DNA from: Pseudomonas entomophila L48
Lineage (GTDB): Bacteria; Pseudomonadota; Gammaproteobacteria; Pseudomonadales; Pseudomonadaceae
Direction: 5' to 3'
Assembly (NCBI RefSeq): GCF_000026105.1
Contig: NC_008027.1
Location: 5,824,781 to 5,888,780 of the forward strand
DNA length: 64,000 nt
Made by a program: the position numbers and the translations under genes. Below, in pieces: positions 9,653 through 19,401 of this stretch. Positions within the stretch are counted from its first letter, which is position 1; every line of letters starts with the position of its first letter. The notes beneath the pieces are model-generated. The model saw only the letters and a program-made list of their open reading frames with translations. It was not told the DNA's origin and did not search any database.

Positions 9653-10045
9653 ATGCTGACCCTGGAAAACCTTTTCGTCCTGATGCTGGTGGCGACCGCA
9701 GGCGCCTGGCTGTGGCACAACCACGGGCTGCGCGAAAAGGCCCTGGCCCGGGTCAAGCAGCATTGCGCCAAGCTCGATCTGGAGCTGCTCGACGACGCCG
9801 TGGCGCTCAAGCGCATCGCCTTCGTGCGCGATGCCAATGGCAAGAAACGCCTGGCGCGCATCTACAACTTCGAGTTCACCGTTACCGGTGAGCAGCGCCA
9901 TCCCGGGACCGTCACGCAGTTCGGCGCCCACACCCTGCAGATCGAACTCGCGCCCTACCCCTTCGAGATCAAGACGCCGCCGCGCACCGATAACGTCATC
10001 GAGATGCAGCAGTGGCGCCAGGAGCACAACCGCTGGCGTAACTGA
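9653..10045 (+). CDS. DUF3301 small membrane-anchored protein
   Basis: A 130-residue protein with a single N-terminal hydrophobic helix (LENLFVLMLVATAGAWLWHN). A basic soluble domain follows, with the conserved DDAVALKRI, IYNFEFT and HTLQIELAPY segments of DUF3301. No function is known for the family. GGAG lies upstream of the ATG at a workable distance. Its TGA stop abuts the stop of the convergent GTPase gene with no spacer. Topology is probably N-in with a cytoplasmic tail, but this is inference. Confidence 0.8.
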   Translation: MLTLENLFVLMLVATAGAWLWHNHGLREKALARVKQHCAKLDLELLDDAVALKRIAFVRDANGKKRLARIYNFEFTVTGEQRHPGTVTQFGAHTLQIELAPYPFEIKTPPRTDNVIEMQQWRQEHNRWRN

Positions 10046-11020
10046 TCAGGCGCCCAGCCGGCACGCGGCAAGCGCCTCCTGCAGCTCGTCCACCGGTTGC
10101 GCCTCGACGAAAATCAGTTCCATCCGCGAATCCTTGCGCCATTCGCTCGGCTGCCAGCCGGGCAACTGCCCATCGAGCCCATTGAACGACAGCCAACCCA
10201 GGTCGCTGTGGATAACACCCTTGGCCCGGCGCCATGGCCACGCCTGGAGAAAGGCATGCAATCTCTGCGTGTCGAAGCGTTGGCTGGGGTGCCAGCGCCA
10301 ACCGATGCTCCAGCCACCTTCGCCCTGCTGGGCCTGGCATAGCGGCCGGCTTGGATCTGTCCACAGGGCAGCAAGCGCCGGACTTGGATTGTCCACAACC
10401 TGCCGACTTGCGTCAGAACAGCCCTTCCCCTCTGTGGAAAAACCTGGCAGCCGGATCAACGGCAAGGCGCCATGATCGACCCAAACCTTAGGTAGATCGG
10501 GCAATCTGTCAGTTATCAACAGGCGGGCCTGGCTGTCCACAGCGGACGACTTGTTCAACACCAGCAACCCTGATGCAGGCAACGCCAATTGCTGCGCTTC
10601 AGGCAAGGCTTCGCCACGCGCCAGGGCCTGGGCATCCAGCACCATGAGCAGTGGTTGCACGGCCAATACATCCGTCCAGGGTGCTTGCTCCAGTTGTTGA
10701 AGCAACTGCTGGGGATGACCCAGGCCCGAAGGCTCGATGAACAAGCGATCGGGGCGTGCCTTGCGCAATAGACGCCCGAGGCCGACCTGGAACGGCGCGC
10801 CATTGACACAGCAAAGGCAGCCCCCCGCCACTTCGCCAATGGCAATGCCGTCTTCATCGCCTGCCAACAGGGCTGCATCCAGGCCGATCTGCCCGAATTC
10901 ATTGACCAGCACCGCCCAGCGTTCGTCAGCTGGACGCTGGCTCATCAGATGGCGGATCAAGCTGGTCTTGCCGGCCCCCAACGGGCCGGCGATCACATGG
11001 GTGGGGATGTTCTGCAGCAT
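10046..11020 (-). CDS. CobW/YjiA-type G3E GTPase, metal-insertion family
   Basis: Predicted metallochaperone GTPase of 324 residues. It shows the G3E P-loop (HVIAGPLGAGKTS), VNEFGQIGLDA, the family metal-binding motif GGCLCCVNG, FIEPSGLGHP, and the guanine motif as LNKSSAV (usual NKxD, here NKSS). A C-terminal CobW_C-like domain follows. The weak NKxD motif could lower GTP selectivity. A second, longer G3E GTPase of the zinc-responsive type lies 0.8 kb away, so the two may share metal homeostasis work. The gene contains a perfect DnaA box at 10207-10215. Confidence 0.85.
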   Translation of the reverse strand: MLQNIPTHVIAGPLGAGKTSLIRHLMSQRPADERWAVLVNEFGQIGLDAALLAGDEDGIAIGEVAGGCLCCVNGAPFQVGLGRLLRKARPDRLFIEPSGLGHPQQLLQQLEQAPWTDVLAVQPLLMVLDAQALARGEALPEAQQLALPASGLLVLNKSSAVDSQARLLITDRLPDLPKVWVDHGALPLIRLPGFSTEGKGCSDASRQVVDNPSPALAALWTDPSRPLCQAQQGEGGWSIGWRWHPSQRFDTQRLHAFLQAWPWRRAKGVIHSDLGWLSFNGLDGQLPGWQPSEWRKDSRMELIFVEAQPVDELQEALAACRLGA

Positions 11021-11088
11021 GGCTCGGTGTCGGGTCGGGATTCATGCAAGTCTATCGCGAGCCAGCAGCAACGCGACACACGCACTCT

Positions 11089-11171
11089 GTAGGAGCGGCT
11101 TCAGCCGCGATCACCCGCGAAGCGGGTGCCAGGCACGGCGTTGCCTGCATCGCGGCTGAAGCCGCTCCTAC
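11089..11171. repeat. REP-like inverted pair
   Basis: GTAGGAGCGGCTTCAGCC at the left end is exactly mirrored at the right end (GGCTGAAGCCGCTCCTAC), with a folding spacer (CACCCGCGAAGCGGGTG). This is the P. putida-type REP doublet, located between two genes read on the same strand. Confidence 0.85.
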
Positions 11172-11192
11172 AAAACAAGGTCTGTGAACAAC

Positions 11193-11809
11193 TCAGGCCA
11201 GCCAATCCAGGCTCAGCAACAACCGCCGATCGCCTGAAGAAGCCTGCGGCGAACGGTGGATAAGTCCGGCACCCTCGTTGCCCTGCCATTTCTCGCCCTT
11301 GAGCAACGCGACATCACCTGCCATCAGGCGACGTATGTTATCCACAGGCGGTGGGTCATAGAGCAACCGTGATCGATCAATTGCGCCTTCGTCCAACCAC
11401 TCGCTGCCTGCGCCTGCATAGCTGCTCAGCAACCGCAGCGGCACATGATCCACATGGAAACGCGGGCACATCGCACTGTCCAGCACACGCAGACGCAACC
11501 CGACCCGTCGGGCGCCCAACAGGCAGGTGTAGGCCGCCACCAGCCAGCACACGTCAGCGACAAAGCCGTCATAGCCATGCAGGTCCTGCGCCTCCCTGAG
11601 CAAACCAGGCAGCCGGGGTGGCTGACGTTCATCCACTTCGATCACCCGCTCATCCGTCAACGTCTGGCCAAGGCTGATCACCAGCGCGGCGAAGTCTTCT
11701 ACCTGGGCGGGCAGGCGACGCTGCCATACCGCCAGGTTGACGCCGTCCTGAAGAATCTCCGTCAAGATTTGGGGCGATTCGCCGAACGCCTGGCGGATAT
11801 CCACAGCCC

Positions 11810-11813
<4 letters not shown>
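11193..11813 (-). CDS. DUF1826 protein
   Basis: A 206-residue soluble protein of the DUF1826 family. Recognisable segments are [20 protein letters not shown] (a His-X-Asp-His arrangement resembling a metal or 2-oxoglutarate-oxygenase site), GDVALLKGE and GLIHRSP. Its ATG overlaps the stop of the upstream zinc GTPase gene by four bases (ATGA), so the two are translationally coupled. In other pseudomonads this family accompanies Zur-controlled genes, and a Zur-like palindrome lies at the head of this operon. Function unknown; a role in zinc limitation is inference from the operon. Confidence 0.8.
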
Positions 11814-13018
<1,205 letters not shown>

Positions 13019-13064
13019 GACGGACCTCATCGGGCGGGCGCATTCGAAACGATGCATTGCGCAA

Positions 13065-13079
13065 TGTTATATTATAACA
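13065..13079. promoter_or_regulatory. Zur-type operator between divergent zinc-limitation genes
   Basis: TGTTATATTATAACA is a perfect 15-bp palindrome (7-bp arms around a central T). It matches the gammaproteobacterial Zur box pattern GTTATA-N1-TATAAC. It sits between the zinc GTPase gene (minus strand) and the small exported protein plus folE2 (plus strand), all of which belong to known Zur-regulated families in pseudomonads. Binding by Zur is inference. Confidence 0.75.
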
Positions 13080-13127
13080 ATACAATTTAGCCAAGCCGCT
13101 TTGGCCGAACGGTTGTCTGGAGAGCAC

Positions 13128-13505
13128 ATGAAATCACTCGGCATCGCTGCGTTGCTGCTGGCCACCCTGCCGGCACCGTTGTTTGCCATGCCCCACACGG
13201 ATCTTGCCCTGTGCACCCGCAGTGCCACCTTGCTCGCCTGCCAGGACAAACAGGGCAATTACTACAGCGTCCGCACCGAAGGCAGCACCTTCTACCTGCG
13301 CGGCTACGAAGTGGTGGGCAAACGGCTGTGGGCACAAACCAATAGCCGCTATGGCCCATTGACCTTCTTCACCGGCCTGGCCAGCGACGGCGAAGCCTGG
13401 GTCGGCTACAGCCGGCGCGTTGGCTGGACGACCCTCAACCGTGTTTCAAGCTCCAGCGGCCAACGCTTCGATCTGCATTGCAGCCTGATCGGTGGCTGCC
13501 GTTGA
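13128..13505 (+). CDS. Small exported protein of unknown function
   Basis: A 125-residue protein beginning with a strong Sec signal peptide (MKSLGIAALLLATLPAPLFA), followed by a soluble domain with four cysteines (LALCTRSATLLACQD near the start, LHCSLIGGC at the end) that could form two periplasmic disulphides. The ATG at 13128 has GGAG eight bases upstream; the longer frame overlaps the operator. The next gene, folE2, begins 25 bases after its stop. Its place next to a Zur-like operator suggests it is made under zinc limitation. I recognise no family. Confidence 0.72.
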   Translation: MKSLGIAALLLATLPAPLFAMPHTDLALCTRSATLLACQDKQGNYYSVRTEGSTFYLRGYEVVGKRLWAQTNSRYGPLTFFTGLASDGEAWVGYSRRVGWTTLNRVSSSSGQRFDLHCSLIGGCR

Positions 13506-13530
13506 ACACCCCAAACTCCAGGATCTCGCC

Positions 13531-14412
13531 ATGACCAGCCTCACCCTTCCCGACATCGCCGCTCAGAGCGCCCAGCAGCCGTTGCCGCTGGACTGGGTAG
13601 GCATGTGCGGCATCGCCATGCCGGTGCAGTTCGAGGGGCGCCAACTGAGCGCGCTTGCCGATGCAGGGGTGAGCCTCGACGACGGTGCATCGCGTGGCAT
13701 TCATATGTCGCGGCTGTACCTGGCGCTGGAAGCACTGGAGCGAGACACGCTCACCCCACGGCTCATCCACCAGGTACTCGAGCAGTTTCTGTTCAGCCAC
13801 GAAGGCCTTTCAGCAAGCGCCCACCTCCGTCTGCAGTTCGATCACCTGCTCAAGCGCCCTGCGCTGGTCAGCCCGCTGGCGGGATGGAAGCACTACCCGG
13901 TGGCTATCGATGCACGGTTGAAAGCTGAAATGTTCCACGTGGAACTATCCGTGGAGATTCCCTATTCATCGACCTGCCCGTGTTCGGCGGCGCTCGCCAG
14001 GCAACTGATCCAGGAGCGTTTCGACCAGGACTTCACGGGGCAGGCGGTGGACCGACAAGGCGTGAGGGCATGGCTTGGCAGCAGCAGCGGGATCGTTGCC
14101 ACACCCCATAGCCAGCGCAGCATGGCGAAGCTACAGGTCCGCCTGGTGGGGGATGAACTGCCGGTTACCGTACTGATCGACAAGGCCGAAGCGGCCTTGG
14201 GCACGGCGGTCCAGACTGCCGTGAAACGTGCCGACGAACAGGCCTTCGCCTTGGCCAACGGCCAGAACCTGATGTTCTGCGAAGATGCCGCCCGGCGCCT
14301 TAACCTGGCCTTGCGCCAGCTCGATTGGGTGGCGGGGTTCACGGTGCGCGTGGAACATGCAGAAAGCCTGCATGCCCACGACGCGGTGGCGGTGAGTCGG
14401 TTCCAGAGGTAG
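13531..14412 (+). CDS. folE2: GTP cyclohydrolase FolE2 (type IB)
   Basis: Zinc-independent GTP cyclohydrolase I, first step of tetrahydrofolate synthesis. It replaces the zinc enzyme FolE when zinc is scarce. The 293-residue protein shows the FolE2 signatures DWVGMCGIAMPV, the cysteine-containing STCPCSAALARQLI and the C-terminal CEDAARRLNLAL region with conserved Glu/His positions. The start at 13531 (MTSLTLPDIAAQ) has AGGA upstream and gives the family N-terminus. It lies behind a Zur-like operator and a small exported protein. Its coding sequence contains a perfect parS-like palindrome at 13932-13945. Confidence 0.93.
   Translation: MTSLTLPDIAAQSAQQPLPLDWVGMCGIAMPVQFEGRQLSALADAGVSLDDGASRGIHMSRLYLALEALERDTLTPRLIHQVLEQFLFSHEGLSASAHLRLQFDHLLKRPALVSPLAGWKHYPVAIDARLKAEMFHVELSVEIPYSSTCPCSAALARQLIQERFDQDFTGQAVDRQGVRAWLGSSSGIVATPHSQRSMAKLQVRLVGDELPVTVLIDKAEAALGTAVQTAVKRADEQAFALANGQNLMFCEDAARRLNLALRQLDWVAGFTVRVEHAESLHAHDAVAVSRFQR
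13931..13946. other. parS centromere-like site within folE2
   Basis: TGTTCCACGTGGAACT contains the 14-bp perfect palindrome GTTCCACGTGGAAC, which matches the Pseudomonas parS consensus known for the chromosomal ParB. It is read in folE2 as the codons for MFHVEL. The parAB genes lie about 42 kb away in the same window, consistent with an origin-proximal parS site. Confidence 0.85.
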
Positions 14413-14417
14413 GGCGA

Positions 14418-14945
14418 TCAGCTGCGTGGCTTCACCGTTCCACAGTCGTTGCCCAGCCATACCGCGCGGGTGTCCATACTGCCAGCCTGCTGAACCCCGG
14501 ACGCATTGAAGGTGCCGTTGACCTTGGTCAGGAACTCCCGGTCGCTGAGGAACGTGGCCTGGCCTTGCCCCTGGGCCTTCGGGCAGCTGAACTGGAACTT
14601 CCAGACGTTGCCATTGCGCTCGGTGATCTTCTGGGTGCACCCGGACTGCGGATCCTGCAATGGGATGTCATTGGTACGGACCTGTTCCGGCGTCAGGCAC
14701 GAACGCACGCCCTTGCCACCCACGCTGATGCCTTGCTTGGCCAGCGCCCCCTCCATCATCGCCCGCTGTTCGGGCGGCAGGTTCTTCAGTTGGCCCAGCA
14801 TGAAGGCCATGTCCGGCAATGGTTTGCCATCGACCTGCATGTTGCTGGTGGTCAGCTCCCACAAGCCGGGTTGCAACATCTGCGCTTGGACCAACGGGCT
14901 GCCCAGCCCCAGGACCAGGGCAAGCAGTGGCAGGCGAATCTTCAT
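14418..14945 (-). CDS. DUF3617 periplasmic protein
   Basis: A 175-residue exported protein. The signal peptide (MKIRLPLLALVLGLGSPLVQA) is followed by the DUF3617 opening QPGLWELTTSNMQVDGKPLPDM. Paired cysteines (RSCLTPEQV, GCTQK, FSCPKA, NDCGT) could form disulphides. DUF3617 has no assigned function. It is convergent with folE2, with five bases between the stops. Confidence 0.82.
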   Translation of the reverse strand: MKIRLPLLALVLGLGSPLVQAQMLQPGLWELTTSNMQVDGKPLPDMAFMLGQLKNLPPEQRAMMEGALAKQGISVGGKGVRSCLTPEQVRTNDIPLQDPQSGCTQKITERNGNVWKFQFSCPKAQGQGQATFLSDREFLTKVNGTFNASGVQQAGSMDTRAVWLGNDCGTVKPRS

Positions 14946-15075
14946 GGATCTAGGCTCCTCGAAATACCGGCTCCGGCCGGACTGTGCCGTTAGACGTCAT
15001 TTTCCCCCACAGGTTGCAGCCCCCCCCACGAACGTGGTCTGTTAGGCAGCAGTGTGATTGGCAAGCAGGATGCGT

Positions 15076-16515
15076 ATGGATTACCACAGCCCCTACTTCT
15101 TCGGTTACTTGATCGGCCTGATTCATCTGCTCGGCATCATCGCCGCACTGCATGCGGTGTTCACCGTGCGCACCGCTCAAGGCGCAATCGCCTGGGCCTT
15201 GTCATTGCTGTTCATCCCCTACTTCACCCTCATCCCCTACCTGATCTTCGGTGCCCGCTCGTTCTACGCCTACATCCAGGCGCGTCGCCAGGCCAACCAG
15301 GAAATGCATGTGGCCATGGCCAACCTCAACTGGCGACCCTGGGTCGAAGAGGCGTTGACCGCGCGCGAATCCGACAGCTATGCGGCCCTGCGGGCGATGC
15401 CCAAACTCGGGCGCATGCCTTGCCTGGCCAACAATGAAGTCAAGCTGCTGATCGACGGCGAAGCCACTTTCAAGGCGATCTTCGCTGCCATCGAAGCAGC
15501 CCGGAACACGGTGCTGGTGCAATTCTTCATCATTCACGACGATACCCTGGGCAAGCAGTTGCAACGGTTGCTGTTACGAAAGGCCGCCGAAGGGGTACAG
15601 GTATTCGTGCTCTATGACCGGGTCGGCAGCCACGCCTTGCCAGGCAGCTACAGCCAGGTGCTGCGGGACGGCGGTGTGCAGATCCAGGCGTTTGCCACTC
15701 GCCGCGGCTGGTTCAACCGCTTCCAGGTCAACTTCCGCAACCACCGCAAGATCGTCGTGGTGGATGGCTTGCGCGGCTTCCTGGGTGGGCACAACGTGGG
15801 GGACGAGTACCTCGGCGCCAATCCCCATCTGTCGCCCTGGCGCGACACCCATGTGCAGATCGCCGGCCCGGTACTGGCCTGCCTGCAGGAGTCGTTCGCC
15901 GAGGACTGGTACTGGGCCACACGCCAACTGCCACCGTTGATCCTGCCAGACACCTACCCCGAGAACGGCGTACTCTGTCAGGCCCTGGCCAGTGGCCCGG
16001 CGGACCCGCAGGAAACCTGTGCGCTGTTCTTCCTGGAGGCCATCCACTCGGCCACCCGCCGCGTGTGGATCACCAGCCCCTACTTCATACCCGACGAAGC
16101 GATTTTCGCGGCCCTGCGCCTGGCTGTATTGCGCGGGGTGGATGTTCGCGTGCTGATCCCGTCGCGCCCGGACCATCGCATCGTCTATGCCGCCTCCAGC
16201 CTGTTCGCCTTCGAAGCGGTACGTGCAGGGGTGCGCATGTTCCGTTACCAGCCGGGGTTCCTACACCAGAAGGTGGTACTGGTGGACGATGAGGTCAGCG
16301 CCATCGGCAGCGCCAACCTGGACAACCGCTCCTTCCGCCTGAATTTCGAGATCACCCTGCTGACCGTGGATCGCGCCTTCGCGGACCAGGTGGAACAAAT
16401 GCTGCAGAGCGACTTCGACCAGGCCCGGGAGATCACAGCCGAGGACAGCCGTGACACCCACCGCCTTCAACAGTTGGGGATGCGCATCGCGCGATTGATT
16501 TCACCGATCCTCTAA
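15076..16515 (+). CDS. clsA: Cardiolipin synthase
   Basis: Makes cardiolipin by phosphatidyl transfer between two phosphatidylglycerols at the inner membrane. Two N-terminal transmembrane helices ([21 protein letters not shown] and [21 protein letters not shown]) precede two phospholipase-D HKD motifs, [16 protein letters not shown] and [18 protein letters not shown]. The chosen ATG (MDYHSPYFF) has AGGATG seven bases upstream and yields 479 residues, the usual length; two nearby upstream starts exist at 15058 (TTG) and 15070. It ends at a bidirectional terminator shared with cfa, another membrane-lipid gene. Confidence 0.94.
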   Translation: MDYHSPYFFGYLIGLIHLLGIIAALHAVFTVRTAQGAIAWALSLLFIPYFTLIPYLIFGARSFYAYIQARRQANQEMHVAMANLNWRPWVEEALTARESDSYAALRAMPKLGRMPCLANNEVKLLIDGEATFKAIFAAIEAARNTVLVQFFIIHDDTLGKQLQRLLLRKAAEGVQVFVLYDRVGSHALPGSYSQVLRDGGVQIQAFATRRGWFNRFQVNFRNHRKIVVVDGLRGFLGGHNVGDEYLGANPHLSPWRDTHVQIAGPVLACLQESFAEDWYWATRQLPPLILPDTYPENGVLCQALASGPADPQETCALFFLEAIHSATRRVWITSPYFIPDEAIFAALRLAVLRGVDVRVLIPSRPDHRIVYAASSLFAFEAVRAGVRMFRYQPGFLHQKVVLVDDEVSAIGSANLDNRSFRLNFEITLLTVDRAFADQVEQMLQSDFDQAREITAEDSRDTHRLQQLGMRIARLISPIL

Positions 16516-16517
16516 CG

Positions 16518-16546
16518 ACAAGGGCCTGCTTGAAGCAGGCCCTTGT
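16518..16546. terminator. Bidirectional terminator between cls and cfa
   Basis: ACAAGGGCCTGCT and its exact complement form a 13-bp stem around TGA. It sits between the two convergent stops. T-tracts are short on both sides. Confidence 0.8.
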
Positions 16547-16550
16547 GGTC

Positions 16551-17735
16551 TCAGCGGTAGAGATCCTCACGCGTCCATGGCAGTTCATGGTGACCGTCCG
16601 CGTAGGGTTTCACGGCGAGAATCTGGTGCAGGTTGATCCAACCCTTGGAGAACGCGTAGGCACAGCCGGCCAGGTACAGGCGCCAGATACGCAGGGCCTG
16701 CTCGGGCACCAGCGCTGCCGCACGGTGCAGCTGGTTCTCCAGGTTCTCGCTCCAATGGTTGAGGGTCTTGGCATAGTGCAGGCGCAAGCTCTCCACATCG
16801 ACCACTTCCAGGCCCACCTCACCAATGCTGGCGCTGATCATCGAGATGTGTGGCAGCTCGCCGTGGGGGAAGACATAGCGGTCGATGAACTCACCCGCAC
16901 CACGCCCGACCGGGCGGCCGTCCACATGCTTGGCGGTGATCCCGTGGTTCATTACCAGGCCGCCCTCGCGCACCGCGCTGAACAATTTCCGGCAATACAG
17001 CTCCAGGTTGGCGTGGCCGACATGCTCGAACATGCCTACACTGACCACCTTGTCGAAACGGCCATCCTCGGGCAGGTCGCGGTAGTCGAGAATCCGCAGA
17101 TCGACCTTGTCGTCCAGCCCCTCTTCCTTGACCCGTTCACGGGCCAATTGCAATTGCTCCTTGCTCAGGGTGATACCGAACACCCTGGCGCCGTATTCAC
17201 GGGCGGCGAAACGCGCCAGCCCACCCCAGCCGCAACCGACATCGAGCAGGTACTCCCCAGCCTGCAAGCGCAGCTTGCGGCACAGGAGATCGAACTTGTC
17301 CTGCTGGGCCTGGGCCAGGGTGTTGTCCGGCTCCTTGAAGTAGGCGCAGGAGTAGGCCATGTCTGGATCCAGCCACAGCTGATAGAACTCATTGGAGAGG
17401 TCATAGTGATAGGAGATGGCTTCGGCGTCGGTGCGCTTGTCGTGCGCGGTACGCACGGCCTGGGGTTCGTCTTCACCCTTGAGCAGCGCTTCACTGAGCT
17501 CGTCACAGACGCGGATGACCTCACCGATATCGCCCTCCAACTCCAGCTTGCCCTCGACGAAGGCTGCACCCAGCTCAGCCAGGCTCGGGTGAGTGAGCTG
17601 GGCGATCAGTTGGGGTTCCTTGACCAGGATGGTGACCTGCGGGCTGGGCCCGAGATCGAAGTGGTTGCCGTCCCACAACTTGACGCGCAAAGGCAAGTGC
17701 AGGCTCTGCAACGCGGGTGGAAGTTGCGCAAGCAT
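16551..17735 (-). CDS. cfa: Cyclopropane-fatty-acyl-phospholipid synthase
   Basis: Transfers a methylene group from S-adenosylmethionine to cis double bonds of membrane phospholipid acyl chains, usually on entry to stationary phase. The 394-residue protein has the N-terminal lipid-binding domain, then YHYDLSNEFYQLWLDPDMAYSCAYF (conserved active-site Cys), the SAM loop LLDVGCGWGGLARFAA, and VGMFEHVGHANL with the bicarbonate-site Glu/His region. This full-length housekeeping enzyme is the useful comparison for the shorter Cfa-like protein in the secondary-metabolite operon at 36.6-37.5 kb. Confidence 0.95.
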   Translation of the reverse strand: MLAQLPPALQSLHLPLRVKLWDGNHFDLGPSPQVTILVKEPQLIAQLTHPSLAELGAAFVEGKLELEGDIGEVIRVCDELSEALLKGEDEPQAVRTAHDKRTDAEAISYHYDLSNEFYQLWLDPDMAYSCAYFKEPDNTLAQAQQDKFDLLCRKLRLQAGEYLLDVGCGWGGLARFAAREYGARVFGITLSKEQLQLARERVKEEGLDDKVDLRILDYRDLPEDGRFDKVVSVGMFEHVGHANLELYCRKLFSAVREGGLVMNHGITAKHVDGRPVGRGAGEFIDRYVFPHGELPHISMISASIGEVGLEVVDVESLRLHYAKTLNHWSENLENQLHRAAALVPEQALRIWRLYLAGCAYAFSKGWINLHQILAVKPYADGHHELPWTREDLYR

Positions 17736-17944
17736 TCATGACCCTCCCTATCTTTGATTCGGGACGCCACGCCTTACATTACGGACGTCACCGGATCAGG
17801 GTAGTTCATTCGTGCGAAGTTTCCGTTAATCGCGACCATGGTCTAGAACTATCTGGCGCGGCGAAACCAACAGATTGTATACAATCTTTCGCGCTCGGAC
17901 TAACCTTGTGCCCCTCTTCGCTTCCTCACTCTGGAGTAGAACCC

Positions 17945-19345
17945 ATGAAATCCTATGACGTGGTGATCATCGGCGGCGGCCCCGGCGGCTACAACGCAGC
18001 CATCCGTGCCGGCCAGCTGGGCCTGAGCGTGGCCTGTGTCGAAGGCCGTTCGACCCTCGGCGGCACCTGCCTGAACGTGGGCTGCATGCCCTCCAAGGCA
18101 CTGCTGCACGCCTCCGAGCTGTTCGAAGCGGCCAGTGGCGAGGAATTCGCGCACCTGGGTATCGAGGTCAAGCCGACCCTGAACCTGGCCCAGATGATGA
18201 GGCAAAAAGACGAGAGCGTGACCGGCCTGACCAAGGGCATCGAGTACCTGTTCCGCAAGAACAAGGTCGACTGGGTCAAGGGCTGGGGCCGCCTGGACGG
18301 CGTTGGCAAGGTGATCGTCAAGGCCGAGGACGGCAGCGAGACTATCCTGCAGGCCAAGGACATCGTCATCGCCACCGGCTCCGAACCCACGCCGCTGCCC
18401 GGCGTTGCCATCGACAACCAGCGCATCATCGACTCCACCGGCGCACTCGCCCTGCCCCAGGTGCCCAAGCACCTGGTGGTGATCGGTGCTGGCGTGATCG
18501 GCCTGGAGCTAGGTTCGGTATGGCGTCGCCTGGGTGCCGAAGTGACCGTGATCGAGTACCTGGACCGCATCTGCCCAGGCACCGACAACGAGACGGCGAA
18601 GACGCTGCAGAAGGCGTTGGCCAAGCAGGGCATGACCTTCAAGCTCGGCAGCAAGGTGACCCAGGCCAAGGCCTCGGCCGACGGTGTCAGCCTGACCCTG
18701 GAGCCCGCCGCCGGTGGCACTGCCGAAACCCTGCAGGCCGACTACGTGCTGGTGGCCATCGGCCGGCGCCCGTACACCCAAGGCCTGAACCTGGAGAGCG
18801 TGGGGCTGGAAACCGACAAGCGCGGCATGCTCGCCAACGATCACCACCGCAGCTCGGTGCCCGGCATCTGGGTGATCGGTGACGTCACCTCAGGCCCCAT
18901 GCTGGCGCACAAGGCCGAGGACGAAGCGGTTGCCTGCATCGAGCGCATCGCCGGCAAGCCCCACGAGGTCAACTACAACCTGATCCCGGGCGTCATCTAT
19001 ACCCGCCCGGAACTGGCCACGGTCGGCAAGACCGAAGAACAGCTCAAGGCCGAGGGCCGCGCCTACAAGGTCGGCAAGTTCCCCTTCACCGCCAACAGCC
19101 GCGCCAAGATCAACCACGAGACCGAAGGCTTCGCCAAGGTCATCGCCGACGCCAACACCGACGAGGTGCTGGGTGTGCACCTGGTCGGCCCGAGTGTGAG
19201 CGAGATGATCGGCGAGTTCTGCGTGGCGATGGAGTTCGCCGCCTCCGCTGAAGACATCGCCCTTATCTGCCACCCTCACCCGACGCGTTCCGAGGCCCTG
19301 CGCCAGGCGGCGATGAATGTGGATGGCAAGGCAATGCAGATCTGA
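17945..19345 (+). CDS. lpd: Dihydrolipoamide dehydrogenase
   Basis: FAD-dependent E3 component that reoxidises lipoyl groups of 2-oxoacid dehydrogenase complexes. The 466-residue protein shows the FAD motif VVIIGGGPGGYNAAI, the redox-active disulphide GGTCLNVGCMPSKALL, an NAD-binding GAGVIGLELGSVWRRLGAEVTVIE, a second FAD motif VIGDVTSGPMLAHKAEDE and the catalytic HPHPT near the C-terminus. GGAG lies ten bases before the ATG; the longer frame covers the promoter region and is not coding. No E1/E2 genes are nearby, so this is a stand-alone Lpd paralogue. Which complex it serves cannot be told. Confidence 0.94.
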   Translation: MKSYDVVIIGGGPGGYNAAIRAGQLGLSVACVEGRSTLGGTCLNVGCMPSKALLHASELFEAASGEEFAHLGIEVKPTLNLAQMMRQKDESVTGLTKGIEYLFRKNKVDWVKGWGRLDGVGKVIVKAEDGSETILQAKDIVIATGSEPTPLPGVAIDNQRIIDSTGALALPQVPKHLVVIGAGVIGLELGSVWRRLGAEVTVIEYLDRICPGTDNETAKTLQKALAKQGMTFKLGSKVTQAKASADGVSLTLEPAAGGTAETLQADYVLVAIGRRPYTQGLNLESVGLETDKRGMLANDHHRSSVPGIWVIGDVTSGPMLAHKAEDEAVACIERIAGKPHEVNYNLIPGVIYTRPELATVGKTEEQLKAEGRAYKVGKFPFTANSRAKINHETEGFAKVIADANTDEVLGVHLVGPSVSEMIGEFCVAMEFAASAEDIALICHPHPTRSEALRQAAMNVDGKAMQI

Positions 19346-19349
19346 TTGA

Positions 19350-19397
19350 TCCGCCGGCAAGCTCGCTCCCCCGTAGGAGCCGGCTTGCCGGCGAACC
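19350..19397. repeat. REP-like unit with a partial inverted copy
   Basis: GTAGGAGCCGGCTTGCCGGCGAA at 19374-19396 is preceded by a partial inverted relative (CCGCCGGCAAGCTCGCTCC). Located between the convergent lpd and hcnC stops, where it may serve as terminator. Confidence 0.7.
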
Positions 19398-19401
19398 GTC
19401 T

